A stretch of 64,000 nucleotides of DNA from Pseudomonadota bacterium (GTDB lineage: Bacteria; Pseudomonadota; Gammaproteobacteria; Steroidobacterales; Steroidobacteraceae). The notes beneath the pieces are model-generated. The model worked only from the letters and a program-made list of their open reading frames with translations, was not told the DNA's origin and searched no databases. Position numbers and translations under genes: made by a program. Numbering within the stretch: position 1 is the stretch's first letter; every line of letters begins with the position of its first letter. Shown in pieces: positions 18,476 through 26,477 of this stretch. The stretch covers positions 62,001-126,000 of the forward strand of contig JAFAEQ010000003.1 of the NCBI GenBank assembly GCA_023423935.1, read 5' to 3'.

Positions 18476-20020
18476 TCAGCGACGTTCTGCGAGCCACCTT
18501 GCGGCAGCTGCCGGGGTGAGTTTGTCCTCTTCGCGATCGACCAGCAAATTGGCCTGCTGCATCGTCGCCAAGGGAATGCTTCCGAGCAAAGGCTCCAGCG
18601 CTGAACGCAGCGTCGTATCGTCAGCGCGAGCCGGAGCGATGAGGATGACCGCGTCGTACGGAAGGATGGCCTGACGGGGATCGCTCAGGATCAAGAGATC
18701 GTCCCGCGCGATTCGTCCGTCGCTCGAGAAGGCGGAAATCACATCGACCTCACCGCTTGCGATCGCGCGATACATGAAGGTGGGCTGGTACTGGCGTCTG
18801 GCCGCGAACGTCAGCCCGTAGGCTCGCTCGATCGCGGTCCATTCCGGCCGCTGAAAGAACTCGAGATCACCGCCCATGGTAAGACGCGATGCATGCGCGG
18901 CCAGATCGTCGATGGAGCGGATGTGCAGTTCCTCGGCGCGTTGCCGCCGCATGGCCAGGGCATAGGCGTTCTCGAACCCGAGCGAACCCAGCAGATGAAT
19001 GCCGTGCTGCTCGAGCAACCAGGTGCTCAGCTCCTGCATCAGCTGGTCGCGTGGCGGCGTGTCGGTACGGCGCAGGACATTGGCCCAAAGCGTTCCCGAG
19101 TATTCGACGTATGCATCGATCTCGTTGCGCTCCAGTGCGCGGAACGCGACCACCGAACCGAGTCCCGTGCGCTGTACGGCGCGGGCACCCTGTCGCTCGA
19201 TGTCCTGGGCCATGAGCTCGGCCAGGATGTATTGCTCCGAGAAATTCTTTGCACCCAGGACATAGGTCGATGCCGGCGTAGCAAGCTGCATCCAGATCGC
19301 CGCCACCACGCCAGCGATGAGCGCGGCGCTTGCGGCGACGATGCGTCCGCGGTTGCGGCGCTTCACGGTCGCGTGCTCGATGACGCCCAGCAGCTGATCG
19401 ACGATCAGCGCAAGCAGGGCAGCGCTGATGCAGCCGAATAGCACCGATACCCAGTCTTCGACCTGCAGACCGGAGAAGATGTAATTGCCCAGGCTCGTCT
19501 GACCGACCGGTGTCGACAGCGTCGCTGCGCCGATGACCCACACGGCAGCCGTACGCACGCCCGCCATCAACATCGGCGTTGCAAGCGGTAGCTCGATGCG
19601 AATCAGGCGTTGCCAATCGGTCATACCCACGCCGCGCGCGGCCTCGATGATCGGTGCGGGCAGATTTGCGATGCCGGCCACACCGCTGCGAATGATCGGC
19701 AACATCGAGTACAGCGTCAGGGCAAGCACTGACGGCAGAAATCCCAGCGCGCGGAAACCGAAACCGAACAGATGCGTCGTCAGCGAAGAGACGGCCAGCA
19801 GCAGCGGATAGAACAGTGCGAGCAATGCCAGACTGGGGATGGTCTGGACCACGCTTGCCACGGCGAGAATGAACCAGCGTATCCGCGGGCGGCGCACAGC
19901 CAGGATCGTGAGCGGCAGGCTGATCAACACGCCGAAGAGCAATGCAGTCGCACTGAGGATGACGTGCTCGCCCAGATATTCGGGAAGCAATCGCCAGGCG
20001 GCCTGCCATTGCTCGCTCAC
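18476..20020 (-). CDS. Osmoprotectant-type ABC importer, permease fused to substrate-binding domain
   Basis: Encodes 514 residues in one chain. Residues about 1-215 are a BPD_transp_1 permease with six helices and an EAA-type loop (EAARGVGMTDWQRLIRIELPLA). Residues about 250-514 are an OpuAC-type binding domain (AKNFSEQYILAELMAQ, RNEIDAYVEYSGTLW), tethered by a helix around 228-245 and so facing the periplasm. This resembles glycine-betaine/choline/carnitine importers of the OpuC class. Its ATG overlaps the ATPase stop by four bases (20017-20020), so translation is coupled. The aromatic cage of the ligand site was not checked, so the substrate remains open. Confidence 0.9.
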   Translation of the reverse strand: MSEQWQAAWRLLPEYLGEHVILSATALLFGVLISLPLTILAVRRPRIRWFILAVASVVQTIPSLALLALFYPLLLAVSSLTTHLFGFGFRALGFLPSVLALTLYSMLPIIRSGVAGIANLPAPIIEAARGVGMTDWQRLIRIELPLATPMLMAGVRTAAVWVIGAATLSTPVGQTSLGNYIFSGLQVEDWVSVLFGCISAALLALIVDQLLGVIEHATVKRRNRGRIVAASAALIAGVVAAIWMQLATPASTYVLGAKNFSEQYILAELMAQDIERQGARAVQRTGLGSVVAFRALERNEIDAYVEYSGTLWANVLRRTDTPPRDQLMQELSTWLLEQHGIHLLGSLGFENAYALAMRRQRAEELHIRSIDDLAAHASRLTMGGDLEFFQRPEWTAIERAYGLTFAARRQYQPTFMYRAIASGEVDVISAFSSDGRIARDDLLILSDPRQAILPYDAVILIAPARADDTTLRSALEPLLGSIPLATMQQANLLVDREEDKLTPAAAARWLAERR

Positions 20021-20793
20021 GCGTTTGATCCGCCGTCCATCAATGCACCCACGCTCGATGCCTGACGACGCGGCGTGTCCATCAATGCACGTACGCGGTC
20101 ATCCGGGTGATCATGCAGCAGCGCGCGTGGCGTATCGTCCGCAATGATCTCGCCCGCGTGCATGACGAGAATACGGTCGGCCAGCAGCACGGCTTCCATC
20201 ACATCGTGAGTGACCATCACGCTCGTGAGACGCATCTGGTCATGGAGACGGCGATAGTTGCGTCCGAGTGCATCGCGCGTCAGCGGATCGAGTGCGCCGA
20301 ACGGTTCGTCCATCAGCATGATCTGCGGTCGTGCAGCCAGCGCACGTGCCACGCCGACTCGCTGACGTTGGCCGCCAGACAATTCGGCCGGCATGCGCGC
20401 GGCGAATTCCCGCGGCAGATCCACCAGATCCAGCAGTTCGAGCGTTCGCGCCTCGATATCCCTCGCATTCCAGCCCAGCAGCTGCGGTGTCACGGCGATG
20501 TTCTCGCCGACGCTCAGATGAGGAAACAGCCCGATGCTCTGAAACACGTACCCGATGCCGCGGCGCAGGGAATGGGTCTCGACCGTGGTGACATCGTGTC
20601 CATTCACCACGATCGTGCCGGCGTCCGGTTCGATCAGTCGATTGATTGTCTTGAGCGTCGTCGTCTTGCCCGAGCCGGAGCTTCCCACGATGACGACGAA
20701 CTCACCGCCGGCGACCGAGAAACCGATGTTCCTGATCGCCGGCCCGTGATCGAAGGACTTACTGACGCCTCGCAGCTGAATCATCGTGCTCAT
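20017..20793 (-). CDS. ABC importer ATPase, OpuCA/ProV type
   Basis: About 258 residues from ATG 20793; the frame stays open to 20844 but those residues do not fit the family. Walker A GSSGSGKTT is near residue 36, the signature LSGGQRQRVGVARAL near 136, Walker B IMLMDEP near 158, and the H-loop MVTHD near 193. It energises the fused permease/binding protein encoded next to it, with a four-base overlap. The C-terminus ends soon after the ATPase core (DDTPRALLHDHPDDRVRALMD) and lacks the paired CBS domains of many OpuCA proteins. Confidence 0.93.
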   Translation of the reverse strand: MSTMIQLRGVSKSFDHGPAIRNIGFSVAGGEFVVIVGSSGSGKTTTLKTINRLIEPDAGTIVVNGHDVTTVETHSLRRGIGYVFQSIGLFPHLSVGENIAVTPQLLGWNARDIEARTLELLDLVDLPREFAARMPAELSGGQRQRVGVARALAARPQIMLMDEPFGALDPLTRDALGRNYRRLHDQMRLTSVMVTHDVMEAVLLADRILVMHAGEIIADDTPRALLHDHPDDRVRALMDTPRRQASSVGALMDGGSNA

Positions 20794-20999
20794 GATGCGG
20801 CGTCTGCAGTCTCCAGCCAGGACTAAGGAGTATCCACGGGGCACGCGGGGCGGAGAAACATGGCTCGGGCACGGCCGACGTCACGACACGGACCGAACCG
20901 CGACTTCCCGACAGCTATTCAGCTCGACGAGCTCGTCGACGATTGAGCAATCCTCGTAGGTTTCGTACTCCGTGTGGCCCGTGGATCTTTATCCGTGAA
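20794..20999. other. Intergenic region with CACGGGG nonamers and a 16-bp palindrome
   Basis: Between the ABC operon start and the ppa 3' end. GGGG cores spaced by nine occur at 20838 and 20847 (CACGGGGCACGCGGGG). A perfect palindrome TCGACGAGCTCGTCGA occupies 20924-20939. The palindrome could be an operator or a hairpin between the two genes. I see no gene. Confidence 0.45.
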
Positions 21000-21533
21000 T
21001 TACTTCCCTGCCTTCGCGCGCTGGATCGCTTCGACGATCAGCTGCTGTGCTTCTTCGGCATCGCCCCAGCCGAGCACCTTCACCCACTTGTTCTTTTCGA
21101 GGTCCTTGTAGTGCTCGAAAAAGTGCTGGATCTGGTTGATCGTGATCTCGGGCAGGTCCGTGTAGTTGTGAACGTGCTCGTAACGACGTGTGAGCCTCGG
21201 GACGGGGACGGCGACGATCTTCTCGTCCGGACCCGCTTCGTCCTGCATCTTGAGCACGCCCACCGGCCGGCACGCCATCATCGCGCCCGGGATGATGCCG
21301 CGCTGGTTGGCGACGAGCACATCGCACGGATCGCCGTCACCCGACAGCGTTTGAGGAATGAAGCCGTAGTTGCCGGGGTAGCGCATCGATGTATAAAGGA
21401 AGCGGTCGACCACGAGCGTGCCGGCCTCCTTGTCCATCTCGTACTTGATCGGTTCGCCGCCCACCGGCACTTCGATGATGACGTTCACTTCGCGGGGCGG
21501 ATCGCGGCCGATCGAAACTGCGTCAAGACGCAT
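21000..21533 (-). CDS. ppa: Inorganic pyrophosphatase (family I)
   Basis: Encodes 177 residues, matching the 175-178 typical of bacterial family I enzymes, which hydrolyse pyrophosphate to phosphate with Mg2+ in the cytosol. The signature GDGDPCD holds the metal-binding Asp residues (D66, D68, D71), preceded by RYPGNYGFIP. ATG 21533 is preceded by AAAGGAG at good spacing; the open frame extends upstream to 21704 with unrelated residues. It diverges from a conserved small gene at 21635. Confidence 0.97.
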   Translation of the reverse strand: MRLDAVSIGRDPPREVNVIIEVPVGGEPIKYEMDKEAGTLVVDRFLYTSMRYPGNYGFIPQTLSGDGDPCDVLVANQRGIIPGAMMACRPVGVLKMQDEAGPDEKIVAVPVPRLTRRYEHVHNYTDLPEITINQIQHFFEHYKDLEKNKWVKVLGWGDAEEAQQLIVEAIQRAKAGK

Positions 21534-21634
21534 GCAGACTCCTTTAGTCGAACGAAAGACGAGAAATGGACTGCATTCTGCCATGCCTGTGGACGGGAAA
21601 TCTTGAATACACTGCCCTTCGTGTGAGGTGATCC

Positions 21635-21907
21635 ATGGATACGGACCTTGATTCGATGTCGCGTGAAGATTTGATTGCCGAAGTGCGCAAGCTTCGCGAG
21701 GCAATCCGCGCTCACCGCGACAGTTCGCGTCATGAGCTGTGCTGGTTTCATCCCGCGCTCTGGTCGCTGCTGCCTGAAAAGAGCGATCCGCGGCCCGAAG
21801 TTCCCGAGTGGCCGGTATTCATGCAGGGCTGCATCCGCTATCGCCAATCACTCGATGAGCAAATCCCCGATGCGCCGTGTGTGAAGCACACCTACGAGGG
21901 CGAGTGA
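21635..21907 (+). CDS. Conserved 90-residue protein of unknown function
   Basis: Starts with an acidic segment and a short helix (MSREDLIAEVRKLREAIRAHRD), followed by a Trp- and Cys-containing core (HELCWFHPALWSLLPEK, VPEWPVFMQGCIRYRQSL). I have seen this pattern in proteobacterial hypothetical proteins. There is no signal peptide or membrane segment. The Cys, His and Trp spacing is suggestive of a small folded cytosolic domain. It diverges from ppa and its last 16 bases overlap the 3' end of the DUF1349 gene on the other strand. Confidence 0.75.
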   Translation: MDTDLDSMSREDLIAEVRKLREAIRAHRDSSRHELCWFHPALWSLLPEKSDPRPEVPEWPVFMQGCIRYRQSLDEQIPDAPCVKHTYEGE

Positions 21908-22569
21908 CGCGACTCGATGCGCGAGAGCGTCGCCTGGCTTTCGAGCTTGATCTCATCGAAGACAGCTTCGAAGCCATTGCCTTCGGGCGCCGCGCACATG
22001 AGGCCGACATCCACTTTGTGTTCGGGAGGGAAGTAGCCTTGGCGCACAGCCATGAACGTCTTGCCGTCGAGCGAACAGTGCGTCTCGATCGAATCTTTCG
22101 CGCGGATCACGCGCCACCAGATGGGCGCTGACTGCGACAGATCGGGCAAGGTGGACCAGTCGGAGAAATCGCGCGTGAACACGACGCTCGCATTGCGCTT
22201 GCCATCGACGAGCTCGGTGCCGCATTTGATCCATTGCGTTTCGTTCAGTCGCACCATCAATCCCGCCTGATCGTATTGATCGGCGTACTTGCCGTGAATG
22301 CGTGCCTCGAACCGAAACTCACCTTGCACCGGCAGATGCAGGAAGTGACCGTTGTCGGTGATGTAGCCGTAGAACGTCTTGCGCCAGAAGTCGGTCTTGC
22401 CTGCACTTCGGACGGTGAGGCGACCCTCGCGGATCTGCGCGGAAGCCGGCGGATTGAGCCAGCGCATCTGCTCGAGCAACGTCCGCTCGGCCGACCATGA
22501 GGGCCCGGCCGCTCCAGACAGAAGGGCCGCGGCGCTTCCTTGCACGAATTCTCGTCGATTCGAACTCAT
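21892..22569 (-). CDS. Tat-exported DUF1349 protein
   Basis: About 225 residues from ATG 22569, which is preceded by GGAGTAACA. The open frame reaches 22851, but the upstream part overlaps the DUF885 gene's start and reads as noise. A twin-arginine-like signal (SSNRREFVQGSAAALLSGAAG) opens the protein. The mature part is a concanavalin-like beta sandwich of the DUF1349 type (DQAGLMVRLNETQWIKCG; WWRVIRAKDSIETHCSLDGK). Such domains often bind carbohydrates, but the activity here is unknown. It is divergent from the DUF885 gene. Confidence 0.8.
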   Translation of the reverse strand: MSSNRREFVQGSAAALLSGAAGPSWSAERTLLEQMRWLNPPASAQIREGRLTVRSAGKTDFWRKTFYGYITDNGHFLHLPVQGEFRFEARIHGKYADQYDQAGLMVRLNETQWIKCGTELVDGKRNASVVFTRDFSDWSTLPDLSQSAPIWWRVIRAKDSIETHCSLDGKTFMAVRQGYFPPEHKVDVGLMCAAPEGNGFEAVFDEIKLESQATLSRIESRHSPS

Positions 22570-22696
22570 TGTTACTCCCTCAATGATGATGGCCGATACA
22601 CGACGAGTCGCCCGATCACTGCGACTTGCGCTTGGGCTGCAGCTTCCCACTATCGTGGCCCTATGCAAAGCTGGCGAATCGACGATGAGGTGATCC

Positions 22697-24472
22697 ATGA
22701 GGAATTTCTGGCAACGGATCGTGTTGGTGGCGATCCTGGCGACGCCTGCCGTGCTCGCGCAGAGTGTCGAGCCCGAGGCAGGGCTCGATTCGCTGTTCGA
22801 TGAATACTTCGAGCGTTCGCTGCTGCTCAATCCGCTCGCGGCGACTTTCATTGGAGACCATCGCTACGACGATCGCCTCACCAACGCGATCTCACCGGCA
22901 CGCATCGCCCTCGCGCTCGATGTGGAGCGGCGCTATCTGGATCGTGCACTCGAGTTCGATCCGCAGAAGTTATCGGAGGCCGATCGGCTGAGCTGGAAGA
23001 TTTTCGTCAGCGAACGTCGTGCCGCGATTGCGGGAGCCGGGTTCAGATTCGAATGGCTGCCGATCGATCAGATGTCGAGCCTTGCCATGCTGATGCCGGT
23101 GCTCGGCTCGGCGAGTAACGCGCAACCGTTCGAGACGGTCGAGGACTACGATGAGTTCCTGGCGCGCATGGACGACTACATCGTCTGGTCCGATCAGGCG
23201 ATAACGAATATGCGTGAAGGTGCGAAACACAAGGTGGTACAGCCGCGCGTCGTGATGGGCAAGGTGCTGCCGCAACTCGCTGCGCTCATCGTGGATGATC
23301 CGACCAAGAGCATTTATTACCAACCGGTCCTGAATTTTCCGCAGGGCCTTTCTGAAGCGGATCGTGAGCGTCTCGCCGAGGCTTATCGGCGCGCGATCAC
23401 CGATCGTATTCAGCCCTCCTATCGGCGACTGCACGATTTCATTCGCGACGAATATCTGCCGCAGACGCGCACGAGCGTTGCCTGGACCGATCTGCCGGAT
23501 GGGGAGCGCTGGTATGCGTATCGCGTAAAGCTCAGCACGACCACGGATTACACGCCCGATTACATTCACGCGCTCGGATTGAAGGAAGTCGCGCGCATCC
23601 GTAAAGAGATGGAGCAGGTGAAGAAGCAGGTGGGCTTCAAGGGCGATCTTCCGGCGTTCTTTCGCTACGTGCAGGACGATCCGCAGTTCTATTTCGACAA
23701 GCCAGAAGATCTCATCGACGCATATCAGCACATCAAGAAGAAGATCGATGCACGCCTGCCGAAGTTCTTCGTCGACTTCCCCAAAGCCGATTACGAAGTG
23801 CGACCGGTCGAAGCTTTCCGCGCGGAATCGGCTGCGGGCGGCATGTATCAGGCACCTTCGGCCGACGGCTCACGGCCCGGCATTTTCTATGTGAATACCT
23901 TCAACCTGAAGGCGCAGCCCAAGTTCGGCATGGAAACGCTCGCGCTGCACGAGGCCGCACCCGGACATCATTTTCAGATCGCCCTCCAGCAGGAGCTCGA
24001 GAGTCTGCCGCGCTTCCGCCGTTTCGGCGGCAACTACACCGCGTATGTCGAAGGCTGGGCCCTCTATGCCGAATCAATCGGCAAGGAGATGGGCATGTTC
24101 ACCGATCCGTATCAGTACTACGGCCGCCTGAGCGATGAGATGCTCCGTGCCATGCGCCTCGTCGTCGACACGGGCCTGCACACACGCGGCTGGACCCGCG
24201 AGAAAGCCATTCGATACATGCTCGACAACTCGTCCATGGCTCCCACCGACGTTGAAGCGGAAGTCGAACGCTACATCGCCAATCCCGCACAGGCACTCGG
24301 CTACAAGATCGGACAGATCCGCATCCGCGAGATGCGCACAAAGGCAGAGAAAGCCCTCGGCTCACGCTTCGACATCAAGGAATTCCACAGCCAGATCCTG
24401 CGCGATGGCGCACTGCCCATGGACATCCTCGAAGAGAAGATCGATCGGTGGATCGCGCGGAAGAAGAGTTGA
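22697..24472 (+). CDS. DUF885 family secreted metallopeptidase-like protein
   Basis: Encodes 591 residues with a signal peptide (MRNFWQRIVLVAILATPAVLAQS). The body is all-alpha with the DUF885 signature LHEAAPGHHFQ near residues 416-426 and FGGNYTAYVEGWALYAE about 40 residues later. The HExxxGHH arrangement and the downstream Glu resemble a zinc site, so members are presumed metalloproteases or carboxypeptidases. Length is typical. It is probably periplasmic. A long repeat region follows the stop codon. Confidence 0.88.
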   Translation: MRNFWQRIVLVAILATPAVLAQSVEPEAGLDSLFDEYFERSLLLNPLAATFIGDHRYDDRLTNAISPARIALALDVERRYLDRALEFDPQKLSEADRLSWKIFVSERRAAIAGAGFRFEWLPIDQMSSLAMLMPVLGSASNAQPFETVEDYDEFLARMDDYIVWSDQAITNMREGAKHKVVQPRVVMGKVLPQLAALIVDDPTKSIYYQPVLNFPQGLSEADRERLAEAYRRAITDRIQPSYRRLHDFIRDEYLPQTRTSVAWTDLPDGERWYAYRVKLSTTTDYTPDYIHALGLKEVARIRKEMEQVKKQVGFKGDLPAFFRYVQDDPQFYFDKPEDLIDAYQHIKKKIDARLPKFFVDFPKADYEVRPVEAFRAESAAGGMYQAPSADGSRPGIFYVNTFNLKAQPKFGMETLALHEAAPGHHFQIALQQELESLPRFRRFGGNYTAYVEGWALYAESIGKEMGMFTDPYQYYGRLSDEMLRAMRLVVDTGLHTRGWTREKAIRYMLDNSSMAPTDVEAEVERYIANPAQALGYKIGQIRIREMRTKAEKALGSRFDIKEFHSQILRDGALPMDILEEKIDRWIARKKS

Positions 24473-24773
24473 GGCAGAAGAGATCAGTTCACACAGAGAT
24501 CACAGAGCAGGAGCAGCGCGGTGATGAGGTGAGAGCAGTGATGATGGGATGGCAAGGATGCCAGTGATGACGGTGATGCCAGTGATGGCAGTGATGGGGT
24601 GATGGGGTGATGGCAGTTCGAGCCGCTGACTGCACTCAGCTTTTTAACCCCGTGTACCCGGTGTGCCCCGTGGAGATCCGTCTCCTCACGATGTAACCAC
24701 TGAGCCAGCGGTGGCAGTGGCGGCAGTGATGGCAGTGATGACGGTGATCACCATGCCCCGGAGCGCCTTTCTG

Positions 24774-25002
24774 CTGTGGGTTCGACTTCAGTCGAACAGC
24801 TTTGTCCGCCTGGCAGCAGATCGGAATTTCACATGTCCTCTCGGAGTGACGAAAGTGACAGGGTGATGTCAGTGATGGCGGAGTCGACGAGCTTCCCTTC
24901 TCCGAACAACCCCGTGTACCCCGTGCCCCCCGTGGAGATTCTTCTGTCTTCTCTGAGTGATGGCGGTGATGAAAACCTGTTCGACTGAAGTCGAACCCAC
25001 AG
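24774..25002. repeat. 26-base inverted repeat around the GTTCGACT/AGTCGAAC element
   Basis: CTGTGGGTTCGACTTCAGTC followed by GAACAG at 24774-24799 is the exact reverse complement of 24977-25002. The inner 18 bases are themselves almost palindromic (GTTCGACT, two middle bases, AGTCGAAC). A third copy with the same flank CCCACA lies at 35245-35267. Confidence 0.85.
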
Positions 25003-25203
25003 TAGAAGCAATCTGTCTCTGTGCTCTCTCTGACCTCTGTGTGAATCTTCCACTTTCTCCAACACCCCGTGATCCCCGTGGAGCTCTTGTTTCCGCATCC
25101 TCTCGGAGTGACGAAAGTGACAAGGTGATGTCAGTGATGGAGGAGTCGATGAGCTTCCCTTCTTCGAACAACCCTGTGTACCCCGTGCCCCCCGTGGAGA
25201 TTC
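24836..25203. repeat. ~106-base direct repeat, two copies 262 bases apart
   Basis: Copy one is 24836-24941 and copy two 25098-25203. They differ at only a few positions (for example AGGGTGATG against AAGGTGATG, GGCGGAG against GGAGGAG). Both hold one GTGATG nonamer stretch and one CCCCGTGTACCCCGTG stretch. Confidence 0.85.
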
Positions 25204-25238
25204 AGCTTCTGTGTGCTCCGTGTGAAATCTTCAGCTCT

Positions 25239-25634
25239 TCACACAGCGTAAGCACCACGCGTGCGAGCCGTCATGCCGATCTCGATGCGTGCGCCCATCG
25301 GGAGGCTTGCGACACCGATGGTGGTGCGTGCGGGATAAGGCTTTGCGAATTGCGTTGCGTAGACTTCGTTCATCGCGGCGAAGTCGTTCATGTCGGTGAG
25401 GTACACCTGCACGTTCACGACATCGGCAGGCGTGAGGCCGGCGGCGTCGAGCACGTTGAACAGATTGCGAAAGCATTGCGCGGTTTGATCCGCGATGGAG
25501 CCGGTCACGAGCTTGCCGGTGGCGGGGTCGAGCGGCGTCTGACCTGAAAAGAATACGAGCCCGGCGGCTTCGACAGCCTGCGAATAGGGACCGACGACGG
25601 CGGCCCCTGGAGCGTTGATGGCGTTGCGCGACAT
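25239..25634 (-). CDS. ridA: RidA-family enamine/imine deaminase
   Basis: Encodes 131 residues, the usual RidA length. RidA hydrolyses reactive 2-aminoacrylate-type intermediates that arise from PLP enzymes. The family landmarks are present: GPYSQAVEAAGLVFFSGQ near the start, VQVYLTDMNDFAAMNEVY, and the conserved Arg of ARTTIGVASLP with ARIEI following. It is cytosolic and a trimer in known members. It is the last gene after the outer-membrane protein gene (18 bases away) on the same strand, so co-transcription is likely though functionally unexplained. Confidence 0.92.
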   Translation of the reverse strand: MSRNAINAPGAAVVGPYSQAVEAAGLVFFSGQTPLDPATGKLVTGSIADQTAQCFRNLFNVLDAAGLTPADVVNVQVYLTDMNDFAAMNEVYATQFAKPYPARTTIGVASLPMGARIEIGMTARTRGAYAV

Positions 25635-25651
25635 GTCGATGCCTTCTGCGA

Positions 25652-26455
25652 TCAGCGGTATTGGCGGTCGCGGGTCTTGAGTGGCACTTCGCGACCGAAG
25701 AAATACGCGAGTCCCAGGGTGACCGTGCGTGTCTTCGGCGACACGTCTGTCGTGGATACACCCAGCTTCACGCTGAAGCCATCGCCGAGCATCTGCGGCT
25801 GATGCTCGACCACGATGCCGTAGGTGTCGTCCTCGTGCAGATCGTTGCCCCAGAGCGAAACTTTCAGGCTGTCGATCGGATACCAGCTCGCCGACAGCGT
25901 GGTGGACTTGAGATCTTCCGTGCTGTTCTCGAGCTCGGCGACCCGGTACTCGGCGCCGAAGGTGAAGTTGCCGAGGTAGTACTCGGCATCCACGGCATAG
26001 TTCTCCGTATCGAGAGAGTCAGTGCCGGTCAGCAGGAAGATCGATTCACCATCGCAATCGGCCGAGATCTTGCCCTTGCCGTAGCTCGCGCCGATGCGTC
26101 CATACTCGGGCCGACGAAAGAACAGACCGGCTTCGCCGTTGCTGTTGTCGAAGCTGCACGACTGACGGCTGCCGGGAACGGCATCCGGATTGTTGCCAAG
26201 CACATCGCGCGTGCGCACCTTGGATCTGGAGTATGAGCCGCCGACCGATGCGCCGAAGTAGGCGCCGATCGGAAAGGTCGCAATCGCATCGACGCCGAGG
26301 GTGCCGTTGGAAGTGCTATCCGACGTATCGCTGTCGCTGCTGTTCAGGCCGAACTCGTAATGCCTGCTTTCGACGGCTTTCGTCTGGGCAAGCGCGGAGC
26401 TGCCGCAAAGGAGTGCGCCGAGCGCTGCGAGATGAACGGAAGTTCTGATGTTCAT
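25652..26455 (-). CDS. Putative outer-membrane beta-barrel protein
   Basis: About 267 residues from ATG 26455, giving a signal peptide (MNIRTSVHLAALGALLCGSSALAQ). The mature protein alternates short amphipathic strands with Gly/Asp-rich turns (YFGASVGGSYSRSKV, NFTFGAEYRVAELEN, TVTLGLAYFFG), which fits a small barrel of 10-12 strands. I do not recognise a named family. It starts 22 bases after the stop of the large lipoprotein gene and is probably in one operon with it. Confidence 0.65.
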   Translation of the reverse strand: MNIRTSVHLAALGALLCGSSALAQTKAVESRHYEFGLNSSDSDTSDSTSNGTLGVDAIATFPIGAYFGASVGGSYSRSKVRTRDVLGNNPDAVPGSRQSCSFDNSNGEAGLFFRRPEYGRIGASYGKGKISADCDGESIFLLTGTDSLDTENYAVDAEYYLGNFTFGAEYRVAELENSTEDLKSTTLSASWYPIDSLKVSLWGNDLHEDDTYGIVVEHQPQMLGDGFSVKLGVSTTDVSPKTRTVTLGLAYFFGREVPLKTRDRQYR

Positions 26456-26477
26456 AGTGAGGGCTCGCGGCGGGTGA

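Larger units (their letters stand above)
24473..25238. repeat. Compound repeat region between convergent genes
   Basis: 766 bases without a gene. Contents in order: CACAGAG-type units (about 24488-24508); AGTGATGGC-type nonamers (24519-24610 and 24708-24750); CCCCGTGTA-type nonamers (about 24650, 24910, 25065, 25172). Also present are a 26-base sequence at 24774-24799 whose exact reverse complement lies at 24977-25002, and a direct repeat of about 106 bases (24836-24941 and 25098-25203, offset 262). It resembles layered copying of several repeat families into one spot. Confidence 0.85.

Noticed and set aside
24473..25238. Small protein-coding genes in the repeat region
   Set aside because: Open frames of 60-100 codons follow the repeat period on both strands and lack ribosome binding sites.
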